DNA of 10,804 nt from Erysipelotrichaceae bacterium. GTDB taxonomy: Bacteria; Bacillota_I; Bacilli_A; Erysipelotrichales; Erysipelotrichaceae. The translations under genes were made by a program, and so were the position numbers. The notes below the pieces were generated by a model, which saw only the letters and a list, made by a program, of their open reading frames with translations, was not told the DNA's origin and made no database searches. Where the stretch lies: positions 1-10,804 of the forward strand of contig JAEDOA010000045.1 in the NCBI GenBank assembly GCA_016302195.1. The letters are read 5' to 3'. The stretch's first letter is position 1. Each line of letters opens with the position of its first letter. This document shows, piece by piece, positions 1 through 7,460 of the stretch.

Positions 1-15
1 CTGAGCTATGCCAGT
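1..15 (-). tRNA. 5' end of a tRNA gene cut by the window edge
   Basis: Read on the minus strand, the last 15 nt of the window are ACTGGCATAGCTCAG. This fits a 7-nt acceptor strand (ACTGGCA), U8, A9, a GCTC D-stem strand and A14-G15 of a tRNA. The rest, including the anticodon, lies outside the window, so the amino acid cannot be assigned. It lies about 210 nt downstream of a strong minus-strand promoter and continues the tRNA-rich character of this genome. The fragment is short, so the call rests only on the A-box-like sequence. Confidence 0.55.
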
Positions 16-228
16 AAAATGATTTTGAGAGAATTTTCTTATAGCGGTTTAATTTAACTCAATAGCACTTGAGCCAGTCCACTCTCTCGAAATCAGTATT
101 TATATTGTTAAACCCGCTATCCTCAATAATACTGCGGAAATCAAGAATGAGTGCTATTATCCTTGATTTATGTTTTGCCCTCGCTTTTGCGTTTCAGGCT
201 TTGTAAAAAATGTTTTCTCATTTATTAC
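16..228 (-). ncRNA. Candidate structured RNA (leader/spacer) upstream of the edge tRNA
   Basis: About 210 nt with no credible gene lie just downstream of the promoter at 235-263 and run into the edge tRNA. On the minus strand several segments are mutually complementary. AATAGCACT (149-157) pairs with AGTGCTATT (62-70), 9 bp. CAGTATT pairs with AATACTG, 7 bp. TAGCGGGTTTAA pairs with TTAAACCGCTA with one bulged base, about 11 bp. GAGAGA pairs with TCTCTC. A CGC-AAAA-GCG hairpin lies at the start. The crossing order of some helices suggests pseudoknots or alternative folds. No family is recognised; it could be an independent ncRNA or a long tRNA leader. Confidence 0.4.
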
Positions 229-234
229 ATATAT

Positions 235-263
235 ATTATAACAAATTTTTTATAAAAAATCAA
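235..263 (-). promoter_or_regulatory. Promoter P1 (extended -10, housekeeping sigma type)
   Basis: On the minus strand the -35 hexamer is TTGATT (258-263), then a 17-nt A/T-only spacer ending in TTTGT, then a perfect -10 TATAAT (235-240). The TG one base before the -10 makes it an extended -10 promoter. Transcription would start near 228 and run through the structured segment towards the edge tRNA. It matches the promoters at 310-338 and 7879-7907 in every position of both hexamers and in spacer length. Confidence 0.8.
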
Positions 264-309
264 GTTATTTTTTAAACCATCTTTTTTTCTTTTCATTTGT
301 TATGTATAT

Positions 310-338
310 ATTATATCAAAATTTTTTAAAAAAATCAA
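310..338 (-). promoter_or_regulatory. Promoter P2, near copy of P1
   Basis: On the minus strand TTGATT (333-338), 17-nt spacer and TATAAT (310-315), with TGA before the -10. It sits 75 bp upstream of P1 and points the same way, so the two form a tandem pair feeding the leftward RNA/tRNA unit. The 17-nt spacer is again a T-tract followed by an A-tract and TTTTGA. A 22-codon ORF between the two promoters has no ribosome binding site and is not called. Confidence 0.8.
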
Positions 339-397
339 TTAAGCTCCGCAAGACTCAATTTGAGTATTTAATTCTACATCAAGAGCATGGATTGGAA

Positions 398-464
398 TAT
401 GCGGCGGCCGGTGTGTGCTCCCTAAACGAGGGTTAAGGAAGCATTACACCTTGGTTGCCGCATA
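398..464 (-). repeat. Long GC-rich hairpin of unknown function
   Basis: TATGCGGC (398-405) pairs perfectly with GCCGCATA (457-464). Inside are further nested pairings: CC with GG, GGTGT with ACACC, TGCT with AGCA, and CCCT with AGGG around a 5-nt loop. Together about 20 bp close in register with small internal loops. It is much richer in GC than the flanking DNA. It lies beyond the tail operon terminator candidate and upstream of P2. It lacks a T-loop signature, so I do not call it a tRNA. It could be an RNA element, a second terminator-like block or a DNA site. Confidence 0.5.
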
Positions 465-502
465 AAATAGAGCAGAAGAGTAGTGAACTCAACTGCTCTA
501 TG
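461..502 (-). terminator. Probable intrinsic terminator of the tail operon
   Basis: A 9-bp stem, ATAGAGCAG (467-475) with CTGCTCTAT (493-501), is extended inside by a symmetric AA/AA internal loop and a GAGT/ACTC stem with a 5-nt loop. On the minus strand the stem is followed by a short U-rich stretch (ATTTTATG). It lies about 100 nt downstream of the tail spike stop codon. The U tract is short, so termination may be partial. Confidence 0.5.
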
Positions 503-508
503 AAATAT

Positions 509-571
509 GATTGAGATAAATGTTTATTTACGCCACTAACCTGTGATACTGAAAGTAGTACTAACTCAATC
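509..571 (-). other. Structured 3' UTR domain after the tail spike gene
   Basis: GATTGAG (509-515) pairs with CTCAATC (565-571), enclosing a 49-nt region with two small hairpins (an AAAT/ATTT type and TACT/AGTA). It starts about 30 nt past the spike stop codon and leads into the terminator hairpin at 461-502. It may stabilise the 3' end of the tail message. No known motif is recognised. Confidence 0.35.
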
Positions 572-601
572 TTTAATTCTATTAAATCACTCTTTTATTT
601 T

Positions 602-3600
602 TTATGCTGTGATTGGTGTCCATGTGGTTTCTGCGTCTGTTATATTTGTGGCAATGTAAACTTTATTACCATATATCCACATATCCCCAATTTGACTAGC
701 CATATGAGTACTTTGTGGGGTGTATGTTTTCTTAACTACTCCTACCTTAGTGTACTCATTGCTCTTATATATAGATTTAATAATTCCGTTTGCATTAACA
801 ATAACAGGTCTAACGGTATTAGCTTTCTGACGGATATACTCATTGATTTGTGTACCCTCAATATATCCACTTTTTATTTGCTGGATATACAATGTAAATA
901 CAGGTGTTTTCTTTGAAGATGTACCAGCATCGTCATTAGGTCTTTTAACTGCATGAATTTTAATGTTTGACTCAATCATAAGATTAAAACAAACTGCTGT
1001 TGCCATTGCCATATTTGACAACTCTGTTGTTGCTGTAGAATTTTTAATATCTTCCTCTGCTGAACCCGAATAATATATACCGTTACGACCACAATAAATA
1101 TCAAGATTTAAGTTATTTGAAGCACCCTTAACACATACAGCCGAATAATTGCTATGGTCTATATAACAATCTGTGATATTACCACTTAAGTAATTTTCGC
1201 AATATATACCATACTCGGTAAGTAAATCCATATAACAATCTGATGCTATTAAATTCTTTGAGCCTTTACAATAAATCGCTGTACCGCTTGCACTGATGTA
1301 ACAATTTCTAATTATTAAATCATTGTTCTCTTGTAAAATACCATATCTGCAAGAGTAGATATTACACTCAATAATGTTTTGAGCCTGTGACGGTTTAATT
1401 CCATACCCCGACATGCCGACTACTGCTACATTTGTCAGCTGACAACCATGAATACATTCAATACCATTTACAACTTTATCACTTAATTCTAATGTATATT
1501 GTAAATAAGGTATTGTATTATCTGCCAATCCATTATCTTTAAATTTGCAAGAGTCAGAGTAAAAAGTAATATTACTCATTGTCAAATACCAATCACTAGC
1601 ACCTTGAGTAAGCATTGTTGCATCTTCTGTACCAATATATTTAATGATACTTCCGAACTTAGCACTTGGCGTATCATTATTAGCAATGTACCTACCTTTT
1701 CTTTCTCCGATAATATTGATATTCTTACTTGATGTAACAAGTCCTTTACTTATACAATACACACCTTTTGGAAAGAAAATTGTACTACCTTCATCTGCAC
1801 TATTAATAAGATTTTGGATTGCATCATAATTGTCTGTAACACCGTCTCCTACAATTCCATGCTCTAATACATTTATACAGCGTTTTCTGATAAATGATAA
1901 ACTCTCATTTTGTGCGGAAATATCTTCTGCAAGCATTTTAACAGATGGAATATAAGGTTCGTATGGTGTGGCTGACGAGCCTTTTTCAATTTGAATATTT
2001 TTAACAATAAGACCGCCAATAGTAGAAGGATTATATCCATCTACATCTATTGAGATTGTAAAGGTATCTCCAACTTTTAATCCAAAATAAGATATTGGAG
2101 TAATAAAAAATGTTATATCATCAGTAGTTCCATTATGCTTAAATCTTATTTTTGTACATCCTTCTATAATTTTTCCAGTAATACTATATTTACCTTTAGC
2201 ATCAGCACCGAACATCTCATCAGCGTATGAAGTTATAAAGCCATTATCATTCCAGTAATCAATGTATGCTTCAAAAAATGTCTTACTGTCTGTAATTTTA
2301 TTAGTGTATACACTATTTCTATATTCTACATTTATCAAATCTATTTTTGATAAATCAAATACGTTCTTTCCACCAGCAACTTCACTATACTCTAATGTAT
2401 CTAAATCATTTTTTAACTTGGCAACATCATGTGTGAGTGTTTCACCATCACCTGTATATGGTACAAAATCATCATAGGTTGCTGTTAAATCCTTTGTAAG
2501 CATTGGCTTAAATACAAGATTTGAAACAGTTGTTCCAGGATTAACCCTGATTCTAATAACAATATTATTCTCTGCTTTATCGTATGTTTCAAAAGTTACA
2601 CCATTTCCGATATCTTGGTAATAAGTATTTATCTCTGTTGTTTTTGGTGCATTTATTTCAATATGGTATCCATCTTTGCTACCACCGATAGGGCAACCTA
2701 CAACTATATATTTTCCAACTGCTATTTTCGACCAAGGAATTAAATTAAAAAATGTATCTCCTGTAGTAGCAGTGCCATTCAAAGTATAAGTTCCATCACC
2801 ATTAGCTGTACAAGTGATACCATTTATAGTAGTTGTCTTTAACGTAGGATTTAACAAGTTTTTGCATTTTCCAATAACTGATAAACTCTTATTTACATCA
2901 TCAAATTTGTCATCTGTATATTTTGCTAACTCCGCAATCTTACTTTCATTTCGACCTACAAGACCTGAAACATCAGTAGTAGGATATTTAAGTTCTGCAT
3001 ATCCGTCTAACTGGTCTGATGAAACAGAAACATTAGTTGTCGGATAGTACGTTGCAAGGTTGTGAAAGGCTTGGACTTCCTCATTGGTGAGGTTGATGGT
3101 TTCTGGTGTTATTAAAATAGCGCAAACGATAAAGTTCTCATCTAATAATGAATTTAATTCATCAATCGACTGCACGTCAGTTGAATACAACATCATTTCA
3201 GTATCTTTAGCACTAATCGTATTATCATTTACATTATTTCTTACATTATCTCTCGTATCGCCTTTTAATTTAGAAGATAAAACATTGATATTATTATCAA
3301 AAGGAAATTGTGAGTCTTGATAATAAACCCAAAAATGTCCGCTCGAGCCACGCCAAGATAAATTCTTTAGTTCGTCTCCAGTTCTTCGATAAACCCTCCT
3401 CACCAACTGTTTCTTCTCGAAGTCCACATAGTCCGCAATATACTGCTGACCGTCGATTGTGACGTTGCCTCCAGACTCTACCGGAATCGCGTTAAGTGTG
3501 TATGGGAGGGTGGCGGTTTTCTCGGTGTATGGTTCAAAGTCATCATAGGTGGCTGTTAGGTCTGTTGTTATCATTGGTTTGAATACTAAATTGTTTACTG

Positions 3601-4789
3601 TTACACCACTCTGCACGATAATTTTACTAGGTACATTTTTTTCATCGTCAGTAGTAAATACTCCTCCACCATCTCCTGCATCAAATGCCTGTTCAGTAGT
3701 ATTTTTTCTGCAATCTAAATAAAATATTTTAGTATTACCGCCTTTAGGACAACCAACTAACCTATAAGTTCCTTTTTTCAAAGAAAAAATTCCTAAATTA
3801 AATAAACATAAATCAGTAGCCGTCCCATTCAGTGTATACGTTCCATCACCATTATTAGTACAAGTAACGCCATTTATCGTGGTTGTCTGCAATGTTGAAT
3901 TCAGCAAATTCTTTCCACATGTTTTCACCACAGGATTCACTACGCTCTTAATCTCCTGCGGATAGTCGGGGCTTGGGGAAGGAATTCCGCCGATGTAGGG
4001 TTCGTAGGTGGAATCTTCAATGGTTGCAAGACGAATCATAGGATAGAATTTTACGTTTGATAGAGTAGCTCCATTCACAATATATATAGCAACATTGTTT
4101 GATACTTGTTTAAAATCAAACTGAACATCATCGTTATACACTCTTATCGTTCCAATTCCGTCTCTCCATAATTGCAATCTATAAGTCGAGTCAGAGCCGT
4201 TTGTACAACCGCTAAGTTTATATATACCATTATCTAATGAAAACTGATTGCTTACAAGGAACGCAATATCATTGCTAGCAGTTCCATTCACATTGATATA
4301 CTGTAACATTCCATTCTTATACACCGGAGTAAACTTTACCCCATAGATTGTCGCTGTCTCAAGTCCACTACAATCAAGCAAATTCTTTCCCGTATACTGT
4401 TTCTGCTCACTCTTTCCATATAATTTTAAGTCAACAATATTTCCATCAACAGAATCATTAACAGTAATAAAATTACCGCTTGCAGTAGCAAACTGTTCTT
4501 TATTTGCTGATTCTAATTTCTGCAATTCATTATATGTAGTCAAAGCACCAACAACTTCATCGTCTGTGCTTTCTTCTGATAATTCAGTAACGATTGAAGT
4601 CTTGTCAACTTTTTTGTCTAATTCTGTCTTTGCTAAAAGAGCAGAAGCGACTTGCTCATCAGTAACTTCTTCTTCAAGAGTAGTAGCCACTGAATCTTTA
4701 GCAACATATTTCTTATCTATAATTTCAGTCTCGTAATTTTTAAATTGTTTTACGAGATAACTTTTGTCAATCGGCTTATTATTTGCCAT
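602..4789 (-). CDS. Tail spike/fibre with duplicated receptor-binding modules and a C-terminal pectate-lyase-like beta-helix (1395 aa)
   Basis: This is a virion adsorption protein, probably the spike that binds and may cut host surface polysaccharide. Residues 1-130 are a hydrophilic, partly helical stalk. Four related beta modules begin with GKNLL/GKNVF-type motifs at about 134-281, 291-424, 641-782 and 806-950, and end in PYEPY- or YDDFxPYT-type motifs. Modules 2 and 3 share NGDGTYTLNGTAT and are clear duplicates. Residues 425-600 hold the GGNVTIDGQQY and NLTNEEVQAF signatures common in Firmicutes phage tail proteins. From about 971, GIVGDGVTDNYDAIQ and FFPKGVYCI match the start of the pectate lyase superfamily 3 beta-helix, followed by many short coils to about 1340. 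A small C-terminal cap (QIGDMWIYGNKVYIAT) follows. The ATG is preceded by AAGGAG, 20 nt after the upstream stop. The family is well supported; enzymatic activity and substrate are inferred. Confidence 0.9.
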   Translation of the reverse strand: MANNKPIDKSYLVKQFKNYETEIIDKKYVAKDSVATTLEEEVTDEQVASALLAKTELDKKVDKTSIVTELSEESTDDEVVGALTTYNELQKLESANKEQFATASGNFITVNDSVDGNIVDLKLYGKSEQKQYTGKNLLDCSGLETATIYGVKFTPVYKNGMLQYINVNGTASNDIAFLVSNQFSLDNGIYKLSGCTNGSDSTYRLQLWRDGIGTIRVYNDDVQFDFKQVSNNVAIYIVNGATLSNVKFYPMIRLATIEDSTYEPYIGGIPSPSPDYPQEIKSVVNPVVKTCGKNLLNSTLQTTTINGVTCTNNGDGTYTLNGTATDLCLFNLGIFSLKKGTYRLVGCPKGGNTKIFYLDCRKNTTEQAFDAGDGGGVFTTDDEKNVPSKIIVQSGVTVNNLVFKPMITTDLTATYDDFEPYTEKTATLPYTLNAIPVESGGNVTIDGQQYIADYVDFEKKQLVRRVYRRTGDELKNLSWRGSSGHFWVYYQDSQFPFDNNINVLSSKLKGDTRDNVRNNVNDNTISAKDTEMMLYSTDVQSIDELNSLLDENFIVCAILITPETINLTNEEVQAFHNLATYYPTTNVSVSSDQLDGYAELKYPTTDVSGLVGRNESKIAELAKYTDDKFDDVNKSLSVIGKCKNLLNPTLKTTTINGITCTANGDGTYTLNGTATTGDTFFNLIPWSKIAVGKYIVVGCPIGGSKDGYHIEINAPKTTEINTYYQDIGNGVTFETYDKAENNIVIRIRVNPGTTVSNLVFKPMLTKDLTATYDDFVPYTGDGETLTHDVAKLKNDLDTLEYSEVAGGKNVFDLSKIDLINVEYRNSVYTNKITDSKTFFEAYIDYWNDNGFITSYADEMFGADAKGKYSITGKIIEGCTKIRFKHNGTTDDITFFITPISYFGLKVGDTFTISIDVDGYNPSTIGGLIVKNIQIEKGSSATPYEPYIPSVKMLAEDISAQNESLSFIRKRCINVLEHGIVGDGVTDNYDAIQNLINSADEGSTIFFPKGVYCISKGLVTSSKNINIIGERKGRYIANNDTPSAKFGSIIKYIGTEDATMLTQGASDWYLTMSNITFYSDSCKFKDNGLADNTIPYLQYTLELSDKVVNGIECIHGCQLTNVAVVGMSGYGIKPSQAQNIIECNIYSCRYGILQENNDLIIRNCYISASGTAIYCKGSKNLIASDCYMDLLTEYGIYCENYLSGNITDCYIDHSNYSAVCVKGASNNLNLDIYCGRNGIYYSGSAEEDIKNSTATTELSNMAMATAVCFNLMIESNIKIHAVKRPNDDAGTSSKKTPVFTLYIQQIKSGYIEGTQINEYIRQKANTVRPVIVNANGIIKSIYKSNEYTKVGVVKKTYTPQSTHMASQIGDMWIYGNKVYIATNITDAETTWTPITA
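2444..2869 (-). repeat. Intragenic repeat copy (spike module 3)
   Basis: This segment encodes residues about 641-782 of the spike. It is recognisably similar at DNA level to 3518-3919: both encode KNLLN, TTTINGxTCT, NGDGTYTLNGTAT, a VGCPxGG loop and LTATYDDFxPYT in the same order. The middle of each copy has diverged. This is a duplicated domain, not a mobile element. Confidence 0.75.
3518..3919 (-). repeat. Intragenic repeat copy (spike module 2)
   Basis: This encodes residues about 291-424 of the spike and is the partner of the repeat at 2444-2869. Conserved blocks lie at both ends, and the central strands vary in length and sequence. That pattern fits a duplicated carbohydrate-binding-like fold diversifying its binding surface. 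Confidence 0.75.
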
Positions 4790-4809
4790 CTATCTTTACT
4801 CTCCTTTCT

Positions 4810-6786
4810 TTAATATTCCGTTTTGAAATTTATATCTACAGTCTCAAATTCTGGTAAATCCGTAAGGTCATTATAAGAACCACTAGTTGCGACTGTAGCT
4901 AAATCATTAGTTTTTGTATAGTCTGCAAATTTTCCATCGAGTGCTTTACCCTGTGCTGCTGAAAGAGGTTTATCTGTTGCATCAGAAACAAGACTATCAA
5001 CAATATCTGTCGTATTTACCTTTTTGCCAAGTGCAGTACTAATAATTGCATATAACGCATCAAGACTTGCAATAGTAGTTACCTTAGTCTTATCGGCTTC
5101 TTCACCAGTATAAGTTGAAACTAAATCATTTGTTTTACTTACAAAATCTTTGAAATCCACACTGCCATCAACAGAAGTGGTAAACTCAATACCATCAATC
5201 CAAATGGTCTGATATGCCATATCATCAACAGTATAGAAGAACCAAAAATCGCCATCTGTGATTGTGCTTTCTACGCCACCTTTCTTATAGGTAATTGTAC
5301 CATCAGAATAGGTAGGTTTCTCATCTACAGCCATTGCATCTGCATTATTGATTTTTGCAATTTCATCATCGGTATATTTCTTTGCGTCTGCTAATACACC
5401 AGCAGTATCAATAGTGGCAGGTATATATTTATTAGTTGCAGCGTTATAAGATAGTACCTGTTTATCTGCAACTCCCGTATCATCTATATTAGATAACTCA
5501 CCAATATTAGTGTCTGTGATAATTGCTGACATATCTATATCAACAGTTCCACCATTACGATATGTAATAGTCAGTTTCTTGTTGGCATAAGTAATACTAC
5601 TCATAAACGCATCGTAAAGAGTATTGATTGCAGATACTAAATCAGATACGGATTTTACTTTAATAGTTGACATATCACCGATAGAAGTTTCTACATCATC
5701 AACACGTTCAGAAAGAGTAGTAATATCTGCTTTTACCTGTGTATCATTATAATTTTCAAGACCTGCTAATTTATTTTTTTCTTCTGTTGTATAGTCATTA
5801 GAAGATAATCCCTTACCATCTTCCTTTTCTACGAGATTGCTTATATCTTGATGCTCTGTTAAATATCCTTTAGCATTTAACTCCGTATCCGTTACATATT
5901 CTTCGGGAATAGAAGATAAGTAGTTAGAATCATTTTCCAACTCAGAAACTTTACTTGGAATTTCAGAAGTCTTAGCGTAACCATCAAGAGACGGAATAAT
6001 AGGCTTATCCGCAAGGTCGTTATAAGAACCACTTGTGGCAACATCCGCAAGGTCTACGGTTTTTGTATAATCAGCAACTTTGTTATCTATATAAGTCTCT
6101 GTAGCCAAACCTGTAATATCAGGAATAGTAGGCTTATTAATTAAATCCTCATAATCGCCACTTTTAGCAACAGTAGCCAAATCTTCGTCTTTTGTCAAAC
6201 CTTCAATAGAAGGTACTGTAATATCTACATTCTTATTTTCATCAATTGCTACATTTACACCATTGACCGAGATGGACTCAATCGTGTTTTCTTCTCCTGA
6301 ACCGACAACTTTCAATTCGCCATTTTCTACAGAGAAATCGGTGCTAAGAGATTCAAATGGCTTATCTGAAATTTCAGACCATGTAGAAGCACCTTCACCG
6401 CCTGCACCATCTGCTCCTTTAAGGTTTGGAGTAGTAAATGTAGAGTCGGCGGTCGTAATATCAAGTTTATAAATCTTGTCTGTGTTGTCTGCGTTCTCAG
6501 TGATTGTTGGACTGAAACCTGGATCTCCTTTATCACCTTTAACAGTTGGGATTTTTCCACTAATAATTTCAGTACTATCAGACATAGTAAATACAATCTG
6601 ATTATTTGCATTTACATCAATGTCTGTTACAGAAACTCCGTCTTTTGGAGTAGGGAATGTCATAGTCAACACTCCACTGTCTTTTGTATTTATTGTTAAT
6701 GTTTGTCCATTAATAGACATAGATTGAACGCCACTTAAAGCGTGCGCTGCAATTTTTTTACTTAAGGCATAAGTAGTTATATCCAT
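4810..6786 (-). CDS. Phage tail fibre/baseplate appendage protein with collagen-like and repeated linker motifs (658 aa)
   Basis: This is a structural fibre protein, probably the shaft or connector that carries the downstream spike on the baseplate. A short collagen-like piece, GDKGDPG, lies at about 84-90 and a glycine-rich GADGAGGEGAS at about 124-134. A linker of the form DLAxVAxSGxYxDLxxKP occurs at about 202-219, 246-262 and, degenerate, 628-645; similar repeats are known in Firmicutes phage head and tail fibres. GKGLSSNDYTTEEKNKLAGL (about 324-343) and ATDKPLSAAQGKAL (about 603-616) are common phage-fibre motifs, often near trimeric coiled-coil segments. No signal peptide or membrane segment is seen. 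The start is chosen by AAGGAGG 8 nt before the ATG; that Shine-Dalgarno overlaps the stop codon region of the upstream 59-aa gene. Virion attachment site is not determinable here. Confidence 0.85.
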   Translation of the reverse strand: MDITTYALSKKIAAHALSGVQSMSINGQTLTINTKDSGVLTMTFPTPKDGVSVTDIDVNANNQIVFTMSDSTEIISGKIPTVKGDKGDPGFSPTITENADNTDKIYKLDITTADSTFTTPNLKGADGAGGEGASTWSEISDKPFESLSTDFSVENGELKVVGSGEENTIESISVNGVNVAIDENKNVDITVPSIEGLTKDEDLATVAKSGDYEDLINKPTIPDITGLATETYIDNKVADYTKTVDLADVATSGSYNDLADKPIIPSLDGYAKTSEIPSKVSELENDSNYLSSIPEEYVTDTELNAKGYLTEHQDISNLVEKEDGKGLSSNDYTTEEKNKLAGLENYNDTQVKADITTLSERVDDVETSIGDMSTIKVKSVSDLVSAINTLYDAFMSSITYANKKLTITYRNGGTVDIDMSAIITDTNIGELSNIDDTGVADKQVLSYNAATNKYIPATIDTAGVLADAKKYTDDEIAKINNADAMAVDEKPTYSDGTITYKKGGVESTITDGDFWFFYTVDDMAYQTIWIDGIEFTTSVDGSVDFKDFVSKTNDLVSTYTGEEADKTKVTTIASLDALYAIISTALGKKVNTTDIVDSLVSDATDKPLSAAQGKALDGKFADYTKTNDLATVATSGSYNDLTDLPEFETVDINFKTEY

Positions 6787-6799
6787 TTATTATACCTCC

Positions 6800-6979
6800 T
6801 TAAATTTCTTTCCATTGTCCTTCTGAATCAAGCATATGTACAGAAGAATCCTCAATTACAATACAAGTACTTCCTGCACCATCTTCAGTAGGAAGTTTTG
6901 CTAAGTCTTCTCTTGTATCACAGCAATATTGAAGAATATTATTTTGGTCTGTATCACCTTGTCTTATAATATTATACAT
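6800..6979 (-). CDS. Small tail-operon protein, 59 aa, unknown function
   Basis: The ORF runs from ATG at 6977-6979 to TAA at 6800-6802. It starts MYNIIRQGDTDQNNIL and ends VHMLDSEGQWKEI. A good Shine-Dalgarno (AAAGGAG) lies before the ATG. The stop codon abuts the AAGGAGG used by the next gene, so the two are almost certainly co-translated. The protein is acidic, with a DTREDLAKLPT segment followed by a strand-rich IVIEDSSVHMLD segment and no membrane helix. The ending, a value displayed then W-K, resembles small proteins encoded next to phage fibre genes, but I do not recognise a named family. A role in fibre assembly or as a small virion component is inferred from position only. Confidence 0.75.
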   Translation of the reverse strand: MYNIIRQGDTDQNNILQYCCDTREDLAKLPTEDGAGSTCIVIEDSSVHMLDSEGQWKEI

Positions 6980-7149
6980 ATCGTAGTCTCCTTTCTTCTC
7001 TCTTATTTATTTTATTTTCCCATGGGCATAAATGCTTATTTTTGCCCAGTTAAAAAATCGTTTCAGAAAAATTCAAGGCGGCGGTCCAGTTTTATGTTTC
7101 GGTGGTTCCGGTCCTCCGCGCTCCGGCAGTCTAATGCAACCCTATTTGT
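6980..7149 (-). other. Leader of the tail operon; no gene seen
   Basis: This is the 170 nt between the tRNA-array terminator and the first tail gene. On the minus strand it contains a GC-rich block (about 7070-7135) with CCGG repeated either side of a GCGCGG core. Next comes a hairpin GGGCA/TGCCC (about 7022-7046), then an A-rich purine stretch ending in the Shine-Dalgarno. Only a weak promoter-like match (TTGAAT-17-TTAACT) is visible, so the tail operon may use a phage-specific late promoter. Short frames read through the GC-rich block, but none has a start and ribosome binding site. Confidence 0.4.
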
Positions 7150-7189
7150 AAATAAAAAAAATAGCAAGTGAATAAAATCACTTGCTATT
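7150..7189 (-). terminator. Intrinsic terminator closing the tRNA array
   Basis: A perfect 11-bp stem, AATAGCAAGTG (7160-7170) with CACTTGCTATT (7179-7189), encloses an 8-nt loop. On the minus strand it is followed by eight Us and then AUUU. It starts 2 nt after the discriminator base of tRNA-Ser(UGA), so it defines the 3' end of the array transcript and separates it from the tail operon. Confidence 0.9.
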
Positions 7190-7191
7190 AG

Positions 7192-7275
7192 CGCTGGCTC
7201 TGGGACTCGAACCCAGAAGGCTGTTAAACCCACGTGTTTTCAAGACACGCTGACTACCAATTATCACAAACCAGC
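7192..7275 (-). tRNA. tRNA-Ser(UGA)
   Basis: The acceptor GCTGGTT pairs with AGCCAGC (one G-U). The anticodon arm is CGTGT-CTTGAAA-ACACG, giving anticodon UGA, which reads UCA-type codons. A long class II variable region follows, as expected for serine. The T arm CTGGG-TTCGAGT-CCCAG is canonical and the discriminator is G, as in bacterial tRNA-Ser. CCA is not encoded. It is the last tRNA before the terminator at 7150-7189. Confidence 0.95.
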
Positions 7276-7309
7276 AAATAACCACATTTCTATTCTCTTC
7301 TTGGCTAAA

Positions 7310-7398
7310 CGCGGCGTCCAGGATTCGAACCTGGGAACCGCCTTTCGACGGTCGCTTCATTAGCAGTGAAGTGGTTTAAGCCTCTCACCCAACGCCGC
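7310..7398 (-). tRNA. tRNA-Ser(GCU)
   Basis: The acceptor GCGGCGT/ACGCCGC is fully paired. The anticodon arm is CTTCA-CTGCTAA-TGAAG with anticodon GCU, which reads AGC/AGU. The variable arm is about 20 nt and can form a hairpin (ACCG/CGGT), typical of class II serine tRNA. The T arm is CCAGG-TTCGAAT-CCTGG and the discriminator is G. CCA is not encoded. Only 34 nt separate it from tRNA-Ser(UGA), so the two serine tRNAs with different codon boxes are co-transcribed. Confidence 0.96.
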
Positions 7399-7400
7399 AG

Positions 7401-7453
7401 ATAACTATTCACATACCCAATAGACTTACTCAATTAGTTAATAGAATAGTTAT
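7401..7453 (-). repeat. 10-bp inverted repeat abutting tRNA-Ser(GCU)
   Basis: ATAACTATTC (7401-7410) is perfectly complementary to GAATAGTTAT (7444-7453). The stem closes a 33-nt loop that fills the gap between the cREC stop codon and the tRNA 5' end, which begins 2 nt away. There is no U tract, so it is unlikely to terminate. It may protect the cREC mRNA 3' end or guide tRNA 5' processing. Confidence 0.5.
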
Positions 7454-7460
7454 TATATAT

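Noticed and set aside
398..464. tRNA at the GC-rich hairpin
   Set aside because: The outer stem looks like an acceptor, but there is no T loop, no D arm and no 7-nt anticodon loop; nested pairing makes a single long hairpin.
692..3320. Plus-strand ORFs of 61-78 codons within the tail spike gene
   Set aside because: They are antisense to a well-supported long gene, lack ribosome binding sites and have no recognisable protein features.
6327..6611. 94-codon minus-strand ORF in another frame of the fibre gene
   Set aside because: It lies entirely inside the 658-aa gene, has low-complexity Leu/Gln-rich sequence and no Shine-Dalgarno.
6929..7171. 80-codon plus-strand ORF over the tail leader
   Set aside because: It opposes all genes, overlaps the 59-aa gene and the terminator hairpin, and reads through the GC-rich block without a start signal.
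7178..7360. 60-codon minus-strand ORF across the serine tRNAs
   Set aside because: It is a translation of tRNA sequence (T-arm bases appear as SSPRAS-like residues), not a gene.
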